Source: Tersicoccus phoenicis
GTDB lineage: Bacteria; Actinomycetota; Actinomycetes; Actinomycetales; Micrococcaceae
DNA length: 64,000 bases
Assembly: GCF_001968835.1 (NCBI RefSeq)
Contig: NZ_MRDE01000074.1
Span: forward strand, 1 to 64,000
Reading direction: 5' to 3'
The notes under the pieces were generated by a model that was not told where the DNA came from, ran no database searches, and saw nothing but the letters and a program-made list of their open reading frames with translations. The translations under genes were made by a program, and so were the position numbers. Shown here piece by piece: positions 34,216 through 44,735 of this stretch (position 1 is its first letter; each line of letters starts with the position of its first letter).

Positions 34216-35592
34216 ATGTCGTTCCCCGTCCGGCCCGCCTCGGCCGTACTGCTGGTGTCCGCTCTCGCCCTGACCGCCTGCGGTGGTGGCGGTGGCCAGT
34301 CCGGCGGGAACGCCGCGGACACGCCCTCGTTCGGAGCGAGCGCCTCGGGCACCCTGAACGCCTGGGCCTTCGACAACGCCGACGACGTCGGCAAGGCCCG
34401 GCTGGCCTACGCCCAGAGCCAGCTGAACGGCGTCCAGGTCAAGCTGGACCAGACGTCGTTCGACTCCCAGAAGTTCACCACCCGCGCCGCCTCCGGCGAC
34501 CTGCCCGACGTCGTGCAGATGGATCGTGCGCTGGTCGGCACCTACGCCGCGCAGGGCCTGATCAAGCCGCTGGACCAGTGCTACGCCGCGCAGAACGTGG
34601 ACGCGTCGAAGCAGTTCTACCCGGCCGTCACCGACTCGGTGACGTACAAGAACCAGCTGTGGGCGGTGCCGCAGTTCTACCAGCCCGCCGCCATCATCAC
34701 GAACACCCGGGTGATGGACGCGGCGGGTGTGAAGGCCGACCAGATCGACACCTCCAAGCCCGACCAGCTCGTGGCCGCGGCGAAGAAGATGTACCAGGCC
34801 AGCGGGGGCAAACCGACCCGGCTCGGTTTCGACCCGGTCGCCACCGGGCAGCCCGAGCTGTGGCTGATCGCCGGCGGCGGCAGGCTGATGGACGACACCG
34901 GTAAACCGGCCCTGGACGACCCGATGAACGTCACCGCCGTCGAGACCCTGAAGAAGATCTCCGACGCCCAGGGCGGTCACGCGAAGATCAAGAGCTTCTC
35001 CGACTCGTTCGACACCTTCGGCAAGAACAACCAGTTCGTCAAGGACCAGGTGGGCGCGCAGGCCAACGCCCAGTGGTACCTGAACGTGCTGTCCCCGTAC
35101 GTGGCGCAGGAGAAGATCTCGGCGGTGCCGTTCAAGGGCAGCGACGGTCAGCCCGTCACCTACGCCGGCGGCAGCGCCTTCGTCATCCCCGCCACCGCGA
35201 AGAACCCGGACGCCGCGTGCGCGTGGGCCCTCAGCCTGGTCACCCAGCAGGCGTGGGACGCCGCCGCGAAGGCCCGGTCCGAGACGCTCGCCAAGACGCC
35301 CGGCGCGATCAACACCGGCTTGTTCACCGGTTCCCCGGCCGCGGACACGGCGATCCGGCAGAAGTACGTCAAGCCCAGCGGCAACACCGGGTTCGACCAG
35401 GCGATCAGCACCTACTACGACGTCGTCGACAAGGGCAGGTCGATCGGCGTCTCACCCGCCGGCGAGGCGATCAAGAACGAGCTGAAGAACGCCATCACCT
35501 CGGCGCTGCTCGGGCAGAAGTCCGCGCAGCAGGCCCTCGCCGACGCCCAGGCCGCCGCGATGCGTTCCTACAACCAGGACGCGCAGGGCTGA
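34216..35592 (+). CDS. ABC transporter sugar-binding lipoprotein
   Basis: This 458-residue extracellular solute-binding protein (family 1) has a lipobox LALTAC. Family marks include LNAWAFDNADD, FTTRAASGDLPDVVQMDRAL, QLWAVPQFYQPAAIITNTRV and GGSAFVIPATAKNPDAACAW. It would capture a sugar or oligosaccharide for the two permeases that lie convergent to it at 35729-37698. It starts at ATG 34216 after GGAGGACAAGG. The convergent placement of binding protein and permeases is unusual for this transporter type. Confidence 0.9.
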   Translation: MSFPVRPASAVLLVSALALTACGGGGGQSGGNAADTPSFGASASGTLNAWAFDNADDVGKARLAYAQSQLNGVQVKLDQTSFDSQKFTTRAASGDLPDVVQMDRALVGTYAAQGLIKPLDQCYAAQNVDASKQFYPAVTDSVTYKNQLWAVPQFYQPAAIITNTRVMDAAGVKADQIDTSKPDQLVAAAKKMYQASGGKPTRLGFDPVATGQPELWLIAGGGRLMDDTGKPALDDPMNVTAVETLKKISDAQGGHAKIKSFSDSFDTFGKNNQFVKDQVGAQANAQWYLNVLSPYVAQEKISAVPFKGSDGQPVTYAGGSAFVIPATAKNPDAACAWALSLVTQQAWDAAAKARSETLAKTPGAINTGLFTGSPAADTAIRQKYVKPSGNTGFDQAISTYYDVVDKGRSIGVSPAGEAIKNELKNAITSALLGQKSAQQALADAQAAAMRSYNQDAQG

Positions 35593-35649
35593 CCAGTAGA
35601 TCGACGCTCGACACGACGGCACCGGGCCGGACGGCTGGCAAGGGTCGGT

Positions 35650-35716
35650 GAGTCAGCGGGTCCCGCCCGAAGGATGTGCTCGAAGAGCCCGGAGTTCGGG
35701 CGGAACCTGCTAACTC
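35650..35716. terminator. Hairpin between convergent transporter genes
   Basis: CCGCCCGAA (35663-35671) pairs perfectly with TTCGGGCGG (35695-35703). The outer bases GAGT (35650-35653) and ACTC (35713-35716) also pair, with internal mismatches between. Its position in the gap between converging genes suits a two-way terminator. Confidence 0.65.
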
Positions 35717-35728
35717 AGGCGGGAGGGC

Positions 35729-36748
35729 TCAGCCCTTCCGGCCCTGGGTGGCCACACCTTCGATGAAGTAGCGCTGCGCGAACGAGAACAACAGCAGCAT
35801 CGGCACGGTGACCACCAGCGCCGCCACCATGACGAACTGGTAGTCGCCGTGGCCGCCGTTGGTCGGGGAGTACATCGTCATCGCCCGGGCGATGCCCAGC
35901 GGCACCGTGTACCCCTCGGCGGTGCCCGCGTTGAGGTAGATCAGCGCGGCCTGCAGGTTGTTCCAGCTGGCCTGGAACTCGAAGATGAAGATGATCACCA
36001 GCGACGGGATCGACAGCGGCAGCGCGATCCGGCGGAACATGCCGACGTAACTCGCGCCGTCGATCCTCGCGGCCTCGAACAGGTCCCGCGGCAGGCCGAG
36101 GAAGAACTGGCGCTGCAGGAAGATGTAGAACGCCGACCCGAACAGGTTCATGCCGAACAACGGGATCCAGGTGCCCAGCACCCCGAGGTTCTTCCAGATC
36201 AGGTACTGCGGCACCATGGTGACGGCGCCGGGCAGCATCATGGTCGCCAGGACCAGCCCGAACAGCAGGTTCCGGCCGGGGAAGCGGAAGTAGGCGAAGC
36301 CGAAGGCGACGACGGCGCTGGAGATGGTGACCAGGCCCGCCGCGAGCACCGCGATCAGCACGCTGTTGAGCAGCCAGCTGAGCAGGGGCAGTTGCTGCCA
36401 CACCTGCACGTAGTTCTCCGGGGTGAACGTCTGAGGGATCAGGCGGTTGTCGAACACCTCCCCGCGCGGCTTCAGGCTCGCCGCGAGCAGCCACACCAGC
36501 GGGTAGAGGAACAGGGCGCTGAACGCCGCGAGCAGCACCCACAGGAGGACGGTGGCCGGTCGGACGCGGCGCCGTTCCCGGGTTCGGTCGGGCCGCTCGA
36601 CCGGCGCTCCGCCCGGTGCCGCGACGAGCACGGAGGAGGGTACGTGTCCGCCGGTGCCGACTCCGGCGTCGGTCGTCGCCGTCGTGCCGCCGACGACGGC
36701 TCCGGAGGCGACACGCTGCTGCCGCCGGGATTCTGTCCGCTCGCTCAC
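35729..36748 (-). CDS. ABC sugar transporter permease (MalG-like)
   Basis: This 339-residue inner-membrane permease has six predicted helices after a long disordered N-terminus (about 1-60). The EAA loop reads FEAARIDGASYVGMFRRIAL with PLSIP following, the site that meets the ATPase. It starts at GTG 36748, overlapping the stop of the upstream permease as GTGA. It pairs with the MalF-like gene. No ATPase gene is nearby, so a shared MsiK-type ATPase encoded elsewhere is likely. Confidence 0.92.
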   Translation of the reverse strand: MSERTESRRQQRVASGAVVGGTTATTDAGVGTGGHVPSSVLVAAPGGAPVERPDRTRERRRVRPATVLLWVLLAAFSALFLYPLVWLLAASLKPRGEVFDNRLIPQTFTPENYVQVWQQLPLLSWLLNSVLIAVLAAGLVTISSAVVAFGFAYFRFPGRNLLFGLVLATMMLPGAVTMVPQYLIWKNLGVLGTWIPLFGMNLFGSAFYIFLQRQFFLGLPRDLFEAARIDGASYVGMFRRIALPLSIPSLVIIFIFEFQASWNNLQAALIYLNAGTAEGYTVPLGIARAMTMYSPTNGGHGDYQFVMVAALVVTVPMLLLFSFAQRYFIEGVATQGRKG

Positions 36749-37698
36749 TGTGCGCCTCCCTCGTAGTAGACCCAGCGTTTCGCGAGCCGGGTCTGGATCA
36801 GGCTGATCAGCATGATGATGACGAACAGCAGCCACGCCATCGCCGAGGCGAAGCCGAAGTTGAAGTCCCGGAACGCCTGCTGGAACAGGTAGATGGCGTA
36901 GAACAGGGACGCCTCGGGGGACGCGTTCGACTGGTCCCGCCAGAACAGCAGGTAGGCCGAGTCGAACACCTGCAGCGCCGCGATGGTCAGGACGATGACG
37001 TTGAAGAAGATGGTGGGGGAGATCATCGGCACGGTGATGGCGAAGAACCGCCGTACCGGGCCGGCGCCGTCCAGCTCGGCGGCCTCGTACAGGTCCGTCG
37101 GCACGGCCTTCAGCGCCGCCAGGAAGATCACCATGGTGCCCGAGACGCCCCACAGCGTCATCAACACGATCGAGGGCTTGACCCACGTCGGGTCCACCAG
37201 CCACTGCGGACCCGGGATGCCGAACACGCCGAGCGCCTGGTTGATCGCCCCCGTGTTGCCGTTGAGCAGCAGCAGGAACACCGACGCCGTCGCGACCGCC
37301 GGCGTCATCTTCGGCAGGTAGAACACCGACCGGAAGAACCCGGCGCCGCGGCCGACCCGGGACAGCACCAGGGCCAGCAGGAGGGCGAAGCAGATCTCCA
37401 GCGGCACCGCCATGATCGCGTAGTACAGGGTGTTCGCCAGCGACGTGGCGACCTTCGGGTCGGCGAAGAGCAGTTCGTAGTTGCGGGTGCCGACCGGGCG
37501 CGCGATGTTCGTGGCCAGGTTGTAGCGGCTGAACGAGATCACGAGGCTGTACGCCATCGCCCCGACGGTGAAGACGAGGAAGCCGACGATCCACGGCGAG
37601 ATGAACAGGTAACCGGCGATCGCCTCGCGGCGCCGCAGCCGGGACATCCGAGGACGCTCGCCCGTCCGCGACCGCGTCGTCAGCGAAGTAGCGTTCAT
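36745..37698 (-). CDS. ABC sugar transporter permease (MalF-like)
   Basis: This 317-residue permease has six helices. Family marks are AGYLFISPWIVGFLVF at the N-terminus, FYLPKMTPAVATASVFLLLL, and the EAA loop YEAAELDGAGPVRRFFAIT with VPMISPT. It starts at ATG 37698 (NATSLTTRSR); an ATG two codons upstream is also possible. It is first in a two-gene permease operon. Confidence 0.92.
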   Translation of the reverse strand: MNATSLTTRSRTGERPRMSRLRRREAIAGYLFISPWIVGFLVFTVGAMAYSLVISFSRYNLATNIARPVGTRNYELLFADPKVATSLANTLYYAIMAVPLEICFALLLALVLSRVGRGAGFFRSVFYLPKMTPAVATASVFLLLLNGNTGAINQALGVFGIPGPQWLVDPTWVKPSIVLMTLWGVSGTMVIFLAALKAVPTDLYEAAELDGAGPVRRFFAITVPMISPTIFFNVIVLTIAALQVFDSAYLLFWRDQSNASPEASLFYAIYLFQQAFRDFNFGFASAMAWLLFVIIMLISLIQTRLAKRWVYYEGGAQ

Positions 37699-37775
37699 GT
37701 CGTGAAGCGTACTTACTGACGACGGCGCCGTCACGCCGGGCGCGACGCCGCGCGGATCGTCGTCGTCGTTCGCCG

Positions 37776-38534
37776 TCAGAACACGACGTCGATGTCGGGA
37801 AGGCGCTCGAACGCGGGCCGGGCGAACAGGAAGCCCTGCATGTACCGGATCCCGAGGTCGCGCAGCGTCCGTGCCTCCGCCGCCGTCTCGATGCCCTCGG
37901 CGATCAGCAGCGTGCCGAGCTCCTCGCACAGGCCGAGCACGGCCCGGACCACCGCTCGCCGCCGTGGGTCGGTGTCGATGCCGCGGATCAGGTCCATGTC
38001 CAGCTTCACCATGTCGGTGGCGAAGCGGGCGAACAGGTCCAGCCCGGAGTGCCCGGCGCCGAAGTCGTCGACGGCCACGGCGAACCCGAAGTCGCGGTAG
38101 GTGCTGATGATCGCCTCGATGTGATCGGGCGAGACCATCTGCTCGTTCTCGGTGAATTCGAAGATCAGCCGGTCGAGCGGGAAGGCGTGTTCCGCGGCCG
38201 TGCGCAGGGTCAGCTGGATGCACGCCGTGGGGGAGTACACGGCGTTGGGCAGGAAGTTGATGGACAGCCGGGCGCCCGTGTCGGCGATCCCCGCGGCCAT
38301 CGCCGTGCGGATCGCCGTCACCCGGCAGGCCTGGTCGAAGCCGTAACGGTTGCCGTCGGTCACCTGGCCCAGGACCGTCATCGCCCCCTGGCCCTCGGGT
38401 CCGCGCACCAGCGCCTCGTAGGCGAATGGAGCGGACGTGACGACGTCGACGATCGGCTGGAACGCCATGGAGAAGGCGATGTCCGACGCGTCGCCGCTCC
38501 GGCATCCGCCGCATGCACCTCGGGAGCCACTCAC
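37776..38534 (-). CDS. Stand-alone EAL-domain phosphodiesterase
   Basis: This 252-residue putative cyclic-di-GMP phosphodiesterase is a bare EAL domain with a short Cys-rich N-terminus (GACGGCRSGD). It shows FQPIVD, YEALVRGPEG, INFLPN, FEFTENEQ, VDDFGAGHSGLD, VKLDMDLIRG and AEGIE, so all usual catalytic positions seem present. The N-terminal CxxC may bind metal or respond to redox; this is inferred. It starts at GTG 38534. It sits between the sugar transporter and the tlyA cluster. Confidence 0.88.
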   Translation of the reverse strand: MSGSRGACGGCRSGDASDIAFSMAFQPIVDVVTSAPFAYEALVRGPEGQGAMTVLGQVTDGNRYGFDQACRVTAIRTAMAAGIADTGARLSINFLPNAVYSPTACIQLTLRTAAEHAFPLDRLIFEFTENEQMVSPDHIEAIISTYRDFGFAVAVDDFGAGHSGLDLFARFATDMVKLDMDLIRGIDTDPRRRAVVRAVLGLCEELGTLLIAEGIETAAEARTLRDLGIRYMQGFLFARPAFERLPDIDVVF

Positions 38535-38607
38535 CCGGTGAGAATAGCGGTCCAGGTCGGCGCACGCCCGGCGCCGCGCGGAACGCGGGCCTTCTAGACT
38601 GGCGAGC

Positions 38608-38826
38608 GTGAACGAGCGCGACGAGAGTGATCGGGACGGCTGGCCCGACCTACCGGAGGTGGACGACCCGGCGATCCGGGACGACGCCGTCCGCGGCATC
38701 CTCGAGCGGCTCGACGACGTCCGCACCGGCGCCGCAGAGGACCCCGCCGACCTCTACCAGGGCCTGCACGCCGCGCTCACCGCCGAACTCGATGCCCCCG
38801 AGGGCCCGCGCCCGTCCCCCTCGTGA
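38608..38826 (+). CDS. Small acidic protein before tlyA
   Basis: This 72-residue acidic protein contains DGWPDLPEVDDPAIRDDAVR and LYQGLHAALTAELD. It occupies the place of the short Rv1693 gene in the mycobacterial cluster. It starts at GTG 38608; the stop overlaps the tlyA start as GTGA. Function unknown. Confidence 0.78.
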   Translation: MNERDESDRDGWPDLPEVDDPAIRDDAVRGILERLDDVRTGAAEDPADLYQGLHAALTAELDAPEGPRPSPS

Positions 38827-39590
38827 ACCGGCTCGTGAACCGCGGCCTCCTGAACCGGCTCGACGTCGAGCTGGTCGCCCGTGGCCTGGCCCGTTCCCGG
38901 ACCCACGCCGCCGGCCTGGTCCGTGCGGGCCGGGTCACCGTCAACGGGACACCCGCGAGGAAACCCTCCGCCGGGATCGGTGCGGGCGACGACGTGACCG
39001 TCAGCGCCACCGCGGAGGAGTACGTCAGCCGGGCCGGGCGCAAGCTCGCCGGCGCGCTGCGCGCCTTCCCCGACGTGCAGGTCCGGGGCCGGCGCTGCCT
39101 GGACGCCGGTGCCTCCACCGGCGGCTTCACCGACGTGCTGCTGCGGGCCGGCGCCCGGGAGGTGGCCGCCGTCGACGTCGGGCACGGCCAGCTGGTGCCG
39201 CAGTTGCGCGCCGACCCCCGGGTGCGCGTCGTCGAGGGCCTGAACATCCGCCGGCTCACGCCCGAGGACATCGGGGGCCCGGTGGAGCTGACCGTGGCCG
39301 ACCTGTCCTTCATCTCGCTGCGCCTGGTCGTCGAGCCGCTCGCGGCCGCCACCGGGCCGGGCGGGGACCTGTTGCTCATGGTCAAACCGCAGTTCGAGGT
39401 GGGCCGGTCCCGGCTCGGCAAGGGCGGCGTCGTCGTCTCGGCCACGGACCGACGGGAGGCGGTCGACGGCGTCGCCGCCGCCGCGCGGGACGCCGGACTC
39501 ACCCTCCGCGGCGAGGCGACCAGCCCGCTGCCCGGCCAGGACGGCAACGTCGAGTTCTTCCTCTGGCTCGGCGCCCGCGCCGGCGCCTGA
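38823..39590 (+). CDS. tlyA: TlyA-type rRNA 2'-O-methyltransferase / hemolysin-like
   Basis: This 255-residue S-adenosylmethionine-dependent enzyme methylates rRNA; in mycobacteria TlyA acts on 16S and 23S rRNA and its loss gives capreomycin resistance. The N-terminal S4 domain (LDVELVARGLARSRTHAAGL, then GRVTVNGTPA) is followed by an FtsJ-like domain with LDAGASTGGFTDVLL, VTVADLSFISLR and LLMVKPQFEVGR. It starts at GTG 38823; GTG 38835 is an alternative. Confidence 0.93.
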   Translation: MNRLVNRGLLNRLDVELVARGLARSRTHAAGLVRAGRVTVNGTPARKPSAGIGAGDDVTVSATAEEYVSRAGRKLAGALRAFPDVQVRGRRCLDAGASTGGFTDVLLRAGAREVAAVDVGHGQLVPQLRADPRVRVVEGLNIRRLTPEDIGGPVELTVADLSFISLRLVVEPLAAATGPGGDLLLMVKPQFEVGRSRLGKGGVVVSATDRREAVDGVAAAARDAGLTLRGEATSPLPGQDGNVEFFLWLGARAGA

Positions 39591-39614
39591 GGCGGCTGCG
39601 CCTACCATCGGAAC

Positions 39615-40637
39615 ATGACCCGTCGCATCCTGCTGTTGCCGCACACCGGACGCCCCGACGCCATCGACGCGACGGTGACCGCGGCCCAGCAGCTGCGCGA
39701 GGCCGGGCTCGCCGCGGTGCTCACCCGCACGGATCACGACGCCCTGGCCGACGTCGGCGTGACGGTCGACTGCAGTGAGATCCTCAACGAACACGTCAGC
39801 CTGGCCGAGATCGAACTGGGCATGGTGCTCGGCGGGGACGGGACGATCCTGCGGTCCGCCGAACTGGTCCGGCACTCGGCCGTTCCGTTGCTCGGGGTCA
39901 ACCTCGGGCACGTCGGCTTCCTCGCCGAGAGCGACCGCACGGACCTGGCCGAGAGCATCCGCCTGGTCGTCGAACGCGCCTACGACATCGAGGAGCGGAT
40001 GACCATCGACGTCGTGGTCTGGCGTGACGGTCGGCAGGTGGACCACAACTGGGCCCTGAACGAGGCCAGCGTGGAGAAGTCCGACCGGGCGCGGATGATC
40101 GAGGTCGTGATGGAGGTCGACGGCCGCCCGATCAGCACGTTCGGGTGCGACGGTGTGGTGATGGCGACCCCGACCGGGTCCACCGCGTACGCGTTCTCCG
40201 CCGGCGGACCCGTGGTGTGGCCCGAGGTGGAGGCGCTGCTGATGGTGCCGCTGAGCGCCCACGCGTTGTTCGCCAAGCCGCTCGTCGTCGCCCCCACCTC
40301 CACGCTGGCGGTCGAGGTGCTCGACCGCACCGACGCCTCCGGGGTGCTCTGGTGCGACGGCCGGCGCGCGACCGAGGTCCCCACCGGTTCCCGGATCGAG
40401 GTGACCCGCTCCGCGACACCGGTCCGGCTCGCCCGCACCCACCCCGCGCCGTTCTCCGAGCGGCTGGTGCGCAAGTTCTCGCTGCCCACGAGTGGCTGGC
40501 GTGGGCCGATGGTCACCCACCCGGGGACGGGACAGGTGCCGGTCGTGCTGGATCCGGTTGCCGCCGCGGGCGACGACGCGAGCACTGCTGGCGCTGTTCC
40601 GGGCGCTGCCGCGGATACCTCGGAGGCGCCCCGATGA
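39615..40637 (+). CDS. nadK: NAD kinase
   Basis: This 340-residue enzyme makes NADP from NAD with ATP or polyphosphate. It shows MVLGGDGTILR, the NE pair in ALNEASVEK, and TPTGSTAYAFSAGGP. The C-terminal 40 residues extend beyond the usual fold. It starts at ATG 39615. The stop overlaps recN as ATGA, so the two are coupled. Confidence 0.96.
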   Translation: MTRRILLLPHTGRPDAIDATVTAAQQLREAGLAAVLTRTDHDALADVGVTVDCSEILNEHVSLAEIELGMVLGGDGTILRSAELVRHSAVPLLGVNLGHVGFLAESDRTDLAESIRLVVERAYDIEERMTIDVVVWRDGRQVDHNWALNEASVEKSDRARMIEVVMEVDGRPISTFGCDGVVMATPTGSTAYAFSAGGPVVWPEVEALLMVPLSAHALFAKPLVVAPTSTLAVEVLDRTDASGVLWCDGRRATEVPTGSRIEVTRSATPVRLARTHPAPFSERLVRKFSLPTSGWRGPMVTHPGTGQVPVVLDPVAAAGDDASTAGAVPGAAADTSEAPR

Positions 40638-42352
40638 TCGAGGAGATCCGGATCCGTGACCTCGGGGTGATCACCGAGGCGACCCTGCCGCTCGGTCCCG
40701 GTCTGACCGTCGTCACCGGCGAGACCGGCGCGGGCAAGACCATGGTCGTCACGGCGCTGGGCCTGCTGCTCGGTGCCCGCGCCGACCCCGGTGCGGTGCG
40801 GGCCGGTGCCGGTTCCGCCGTCGTCGAGTCCACCGTCCGGCTCGCCCCCGGCACCGCAGCGACCGACGCGATCAGCGCCGCCGCCGACGACGCCGGCGCC
40901 GCCGTCGAGGACACCGGTGACGGGCTGGAGCTGCTGATCGCGCGCACGGTCAGCGCGGAGGGCCGCAGCCGCGCGCACGCCGGCGGCCGGACCGTGCCCA
41001 TCGGCGTCCTCGCCGGGATGGGCAACCACCTGGTCGCCGTGCACGGGCAGTCCGACCAGTTGCGCCTGGCGTCCCCGGCCGCGCAGCGCACCGCGCTCGA
41101 CGCGTTCGCCGGGCCCGAGCTCGCGGCCGCCCTGGGGGAGTACCGGCGCACGTGGCGCCGGCACGCCGCCGCCGCGGCGGCCCTGACCGAGGTGACCGAG
41201 CACCAGCGGGAACGGCTGCGCGAGGCCGAGAACCTGCAGACCGCGCTCGAGGAGATCGACACCACCGACCCGCAGCCGGGGGAGGACGAGGCGCTGCGCG
41301 CGGAATCCCTCAAGCTCGGCAACATCGAACAGCTGCGCGTCGCCGCGCTCACCGCGCACCAGGCGCTCGTCTCCGACGGGGCCGACGACGCGCCCGACGT
41401 CGCCCGGCTGGTCGACGCGGCCCGCCGGGCCCTGGACGCGGAGTCCGGGGACGACGAGGAGATCGCCGCCGCCGCGAAACGCGTCGCCGAGGTGGGGTAC
41501 CTGGTCGCCGACATCGCCTCCGACCTGGCCGGTTATTCCGCCCGGCTGGACGAGAGCGGCCCGGCCCGGCTCGCCGAGGTCGAGGACCGGCGCGCCGCCC
41601 TGACCACCCTGACCCGCCGGTACGGGTCCACCATCGACGAGGTGCTGGCGTGGGCGGCGACCTCCCGTGCCCGGCTCGACGAGCTGACCGACGACAGCAG
41701 CCGGATCGAAGCGCTGCGGGCCGAGGTCGCCGAGGCGGCCGGGACCGTGACCGCGCAGGCCGCCCGGGTCACCGAGCTGCGCACCGCCGCCGCGGACCGC
41801 CTGGCCGGCGCCGTCACCACCGAACTGACCGCCCTGGCGATGAAGGATGCGACCCTCGTCGTCCGGGTCGAGGGCGGCGGGCAGCCGGGTCCGCACGGCG
41901 CCGACGAAATCGCCCTGCTGCTCCAGCCCCACGCCGGGTCCGCCCCCCGGCCGCTCGGCAAGGGCGCCTCCGGCGGTGAGCTCTCCCGCGTGATGCTGGC
42001 GCTGGAGGTCGTGCTCGCCGAAGCGGACCCCGTGCCGACCTTCGTGTTCGACGAGGTCGACGCCGGCGTCGGCGGCAAGGCCGCCGTCGAGATCGGCCGC
42101 CGGCTCGCCCGACTCGCCCGGCACGTGCAGGTGATCGTCGTCACCCACCTGCCGCAGGTGGCCGCCTTCGCCGACCGGCACGTCCGGGTGCTCAAGACCT
42201 CCGACCCGGGCGCCGGGGTGACCACCAGCGACGTCTCCGTGCTCGCCGACGAGGACCGCGTCGTCGAACTGGCCCGCATGCTCGCCGGGCAGGAGCAGTC
42301 CGAGACGGCGCGCGCGCACGCCCGGGAACTGCTCCAGGCCGCGCGCGCCTGA
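40634..42352 (+). CDS. recN: DNA repair protein RecN
   Basis: This 572-residue SMC-like ATPase acts in double-strand break repair. Walker [11 protein letters not shown] lies near the N-terminus; a long coiled-coil region spans about 150-400; the signature [15 protein letters not shown] and Walker [14 protein letters not shown] lie near the C-terminus. It starts at ATG 40634. In mycobacteria two further genes (Rv1697, Rv1698) lie between recN and pyrG; they are absent here. Confidence 0.96.
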   Translation: MIEEIRIRDLGVITEATLPLGPGLTVVTGETGAGKTMVVTALGLLLGARADPGAVRAGAGSAVVESTVRLAPGTAATDAISAAADDAGAAVEDTGDGLELLIARTVSAEGRSRAHAGGRTVPIGVLAGMGNHLVAVHGQSDQLRLASPAAQRTALDAFAGPELAAALGEYRRTWRRHAAAAAALTEVTEHQRERLREAENLQTALEEIDTTDPQPGEDEALRAESLKLGNIEQLRVAALTAHQALVSDGADDAPDVARLVDAARRALDAESGDDEEIAAAAKRVAEVGYLVADIASDLAGYSARLDESGPARLAEVEDRRAALTTLTRRYGSTIDEVLAWAATSRARLDELTDDSSRIEALRAEVAEAAGTVTAQAARVTELRTAAADRLAGAVTTELTALAMKDATLVVRVEGGGQPGPHGADEIALLLQPHAGSAPRPLGKGASGGELSRVMLALEVVLAEADPVPTFVFDEVDAGVGGKAAVEIGRRLARLARHVQVIVVTHLPQVAAFADRHVRVLKTSDPGAGVTTSDVSVLADEDRVVELARMLAGQEQSETARAHARELLQAARA

Positions 42353-42366
42353 TAGGCTCGAACCCC

Positions 42367-44070
42367 GTGGTGCAGCGAACGAATACACACAGCGGAACCC
42401 CGACCGGCGGCTCGTCCACGATGACGCGTCACATCTTCGTGACGGGGGGTGTGGCGTCCTCCCTCGGCAAGGGTTTGACCGCCTCCAGCCTCGGTCACCT
42501 GCTGCGCAAGCGCGGCCTGTCCGTGACCATGCAGAAGCTCGATCCGTACCTGAACGTGGACCCGGGCACCATGAACCCGTTCCAGCACGGTGAGGTGTTC
42601 GTCACCGACGACGGCGCCGAGACCGACCTGGACATCGGGCACTACGAGCGGTTCCTCGACGAGAACCTCAACGCCTCCTCCAACGTGACCACCGGGCAGG
42701 TGTACTCGTCCGTCATCGCGAAGGAGCGGCGCGGCGAGTACCTCGGCGACACCGTCCAGGTCATCCCGCACATCACGGACGAGATCAAGAGCCGGATGCG
42801 GTTCGCCGCCACCGGCCCCCACGCGCCGGACATCATCATCACCGAGATCGGCGGCACCGTCGGTGACATCGAGTCGCAGCCCTTCCTCGAGGCCGCCCGG
42901 CAGGTCCGGCAGGACGTCGGCCGGGCCAACGTGTTCTTCCTGCACGTGTCCCTGGTGCCGTACATCGGCCCGTCCCAGGAGATGAAGACCAAACCCACCC
43001 AGCACTCCGTCGCGGCGCTGCGCAGCATCGGCATCCAGCCGGACGCGATCGTGCTGCGCGCCGACCGGCCCGTCCCGGAGGCGATGCAGATCAAGATCGG
43101 CCGCGCGTGCGACGTCGACCCCGAGGCGGTCATCGCCTGCCCGGACGCGCCGAGCATCTACGACATCCCCAAGACCCTGCACGCCCAGGGCCTGGACGCG
43201 TACATCGTGCGGCACCTCGGCCTGTCCTTCAAGGACGTGGACTGGGGCGACTGGGACCGGCTGCTCGAGGCCGTGCACCACCCCCGGCACGACGTCGAGA
43301 TCGCCCTCGTCGGCAAGTACATCGATCTGCCCGACGCCTACCTCTCGGTCACCGAGGCCCTGCGCGCCGGCGGATTCGCCACGGACGCGAAGGTGACCCT
43401 GCGGTGGGTCCGCTCGGACGAGTGCGCGACCCCCGACGGCGCCCGCCGCGCGCTGGAGGGCGCCGACGCGATCTGCGTGCCCGGCGGCTTCGGCATCCGC
43501 GGCCTGGAGGGCAAGCTCGGGGCCCTGCGGTACGCCCGCGAGAACCAGGTGCCCGCGCTCGGGCTGTGCCTGGGCCTGCAGTGCATGGTGATCGAGTACG
43601 CCCGGAACGTGGTCGGCTGGGCGGACGCGTCCTCCAGCGAGTTCGAATCCGACTCGACGCACCCGGTGATCGCCACCATGGCCGAGCAGAAGAGCATCGT
43701 CGCCGGTCAGGGCGACATGGGCGGCACCATGCGACTCGGGCTGTACCCGGCGCACCTGACCGAGGGGTCCATCGTCTCGGCGGTGTACGGGTCGACGTCG
43801 GCCTCCGAGCGGCACCGGCACCGGTACGAGGTGAACAACGAGTTCCGGCAGCAGATCGCCGACGCCGGGCTCGTCTTCTCCGGTCTGTCCCCGGACCGGG
43901 AACTGGTCGAGTACGTCGAGCTGCCGCGCGACGTGCACCCCTACTACGTGGGCACGCAGGCGCATCCGGAGCTCTCCTCGCGCCCGACCCGCCCGCACCC
44001 CCTGTTCTCCGGTCTCGTGCAGGCCGCCCTGCAACGCCAGCGGGACGGCCGTCTGGTGGAGGTGGACTGA
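42367..44070 (+). CDS. pyrG: CTP synthase
   Basis: This 567-residue enzyme makes CTP from UTP, ATP and glutamine. The synthase domain has [35 protein letters not shown] and GGTVGDIES. The glutaminase domain has [10 protein letters not shown], the nucleophile Cys in [11 protein letters not shown], and a final HPE in [15 protein letters not shown] 42367 is used; an ATG at 42421 would drop 18 N-terminal residues and also fits the family. Confidence 0.96.
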   Translation: MVQRTNTHSGTPTGGSSTMTRHIFVTGGVASSLGKGLTASSLGHLLRKRGLSVTMQKLDPYLNVDPGTMNPFQHGEVFVTDDGAETDLDIGHYERFLDENLNASSNVTTGQVYSSVIAKERRGEYLGDTVQVIPHITDEIKSRMRFAATGPHAPDIIITEIGGTVGDIESQPFLEAARQVRQDVGRANVFFLHVSLVPYIGPSQEMKTKPTQHSVAALRSIGIQPDAIVLRADRPVPEAMQIKIGRACDVDPEAVIACPDAPSIYDIPKTLHAQGLDAYIVRHLGLSFKDVDWGDWDRLLEAVHHPRHDVEIALVGKYIDLPDAYLSVTEALRAGGFATDAKVTLRWVRSDECATPDGARRALEGADAICVPGGFGIRGLEGKLGALRYARENQVPALGLCLGLQCMVIEYARNVVGWADASSSEFESDSTHPVIATMAEQKSIVAGQGDMGGTMRLGLYPAHLTEGSIVSAVYGSTSASERHRHRYEVNNEFRQQIADAGLVFSGLSPDRELVEYVELPRDVHPYYVGTQAHPELSSRPTRPHPLFSGLVQAALQRQRDGRLVEVD

Positions 44071-44073
44071 ACG

Positions 44074-44733
44074 ATGGCGAAGTCACTGCAGGACACGCAC
44101 CGGGAGCGGTTCACCCGTAGCTCGGACGTCGTGTTCGAGGGCAAGATCTGGAACGTGCTCTCGGACCGGTTCTCCCTGACCGAGGACGGGGACACGATCA
44201 CCCGCGAGTACATCAAGCACACCGGCGCCGTCTCGATCGTGGCCCTGAACGACGACGGTCAGGTGCTGCTGATCAACCAGTACCGGCACGCCGTGAAGAT
44301 GAACCTGTGGGAGATCCCAGCCGGCCTGCTCGACGTCGAGGGTGAGGACCTGCCGGCCGCGGCCGCCCGGGAGCTGGCCGAGGAGGCGGACCTGATCGCC
44401 GAGCGGTGGAACGTGCTCGTCGACTTCCACAACTCGCCCGGTTCCTCCTCCGAGGTGCAGCGCGTCTACCTCGCCCGCGGGCTGCGACCCGTGCCCGACG
44501 CCGACCGGCACCAGCGCACCGACGAGGAGGCCGAGATCGAGGTCGGCTGGTTCGACGTCGCCGACGCGGTGACCGCGATCCTGGCGGGCCGGCTGCACAG
44601 CCCTTCCGCCGTCGTCGGCGTCCTGGCCGCCGCGAGCGCTCAGGCTACCGGGTTCGAGCACCTCCGGCCCGCCGACGCGCCCTTCCCGGAGGATCCCCGC
44701 CGACCGGACGACGCACGGCGCGACCGCAGCTGA
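44074..44733 (+). CDS. ADP-ribose pyrophosphatase (Nudix)
   Basis: This 219-residue Nudix hydrolase matches the ADP-ribose pyrophosphatase at the same place in mycobacteria (Rv1700). The Nudix box reads [11 protein letters not shown] and RELAEEADL; the upstream [18 protein letters not shown] and [10 protein letters not shown] are family features. It starts at ATG 44074, three bases after the pyrG stop. The stop lies two bases before xerD. Confidence 0.92.
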   Translation: MAKSLQDTHRERFTRSSDVVFEGKIWNVLSDRFSLTEDGDTITREYIKHTGAVSIVALNDDGQVLLINQYRHAVKMNLWEIPAGLLDVEGEDLPAAAARELAEEADLIAERWNVLVDFHNSPGSSSEVQRVYLARGLRPVPDADRHQRTDEEAEIEVGWFDVADAVTAILAGRLHSPSAVVGVLAAASAQATGFEHLRPADAPFPEDPRRPDDARRDRS

Positions 44734-44735
44734 GC

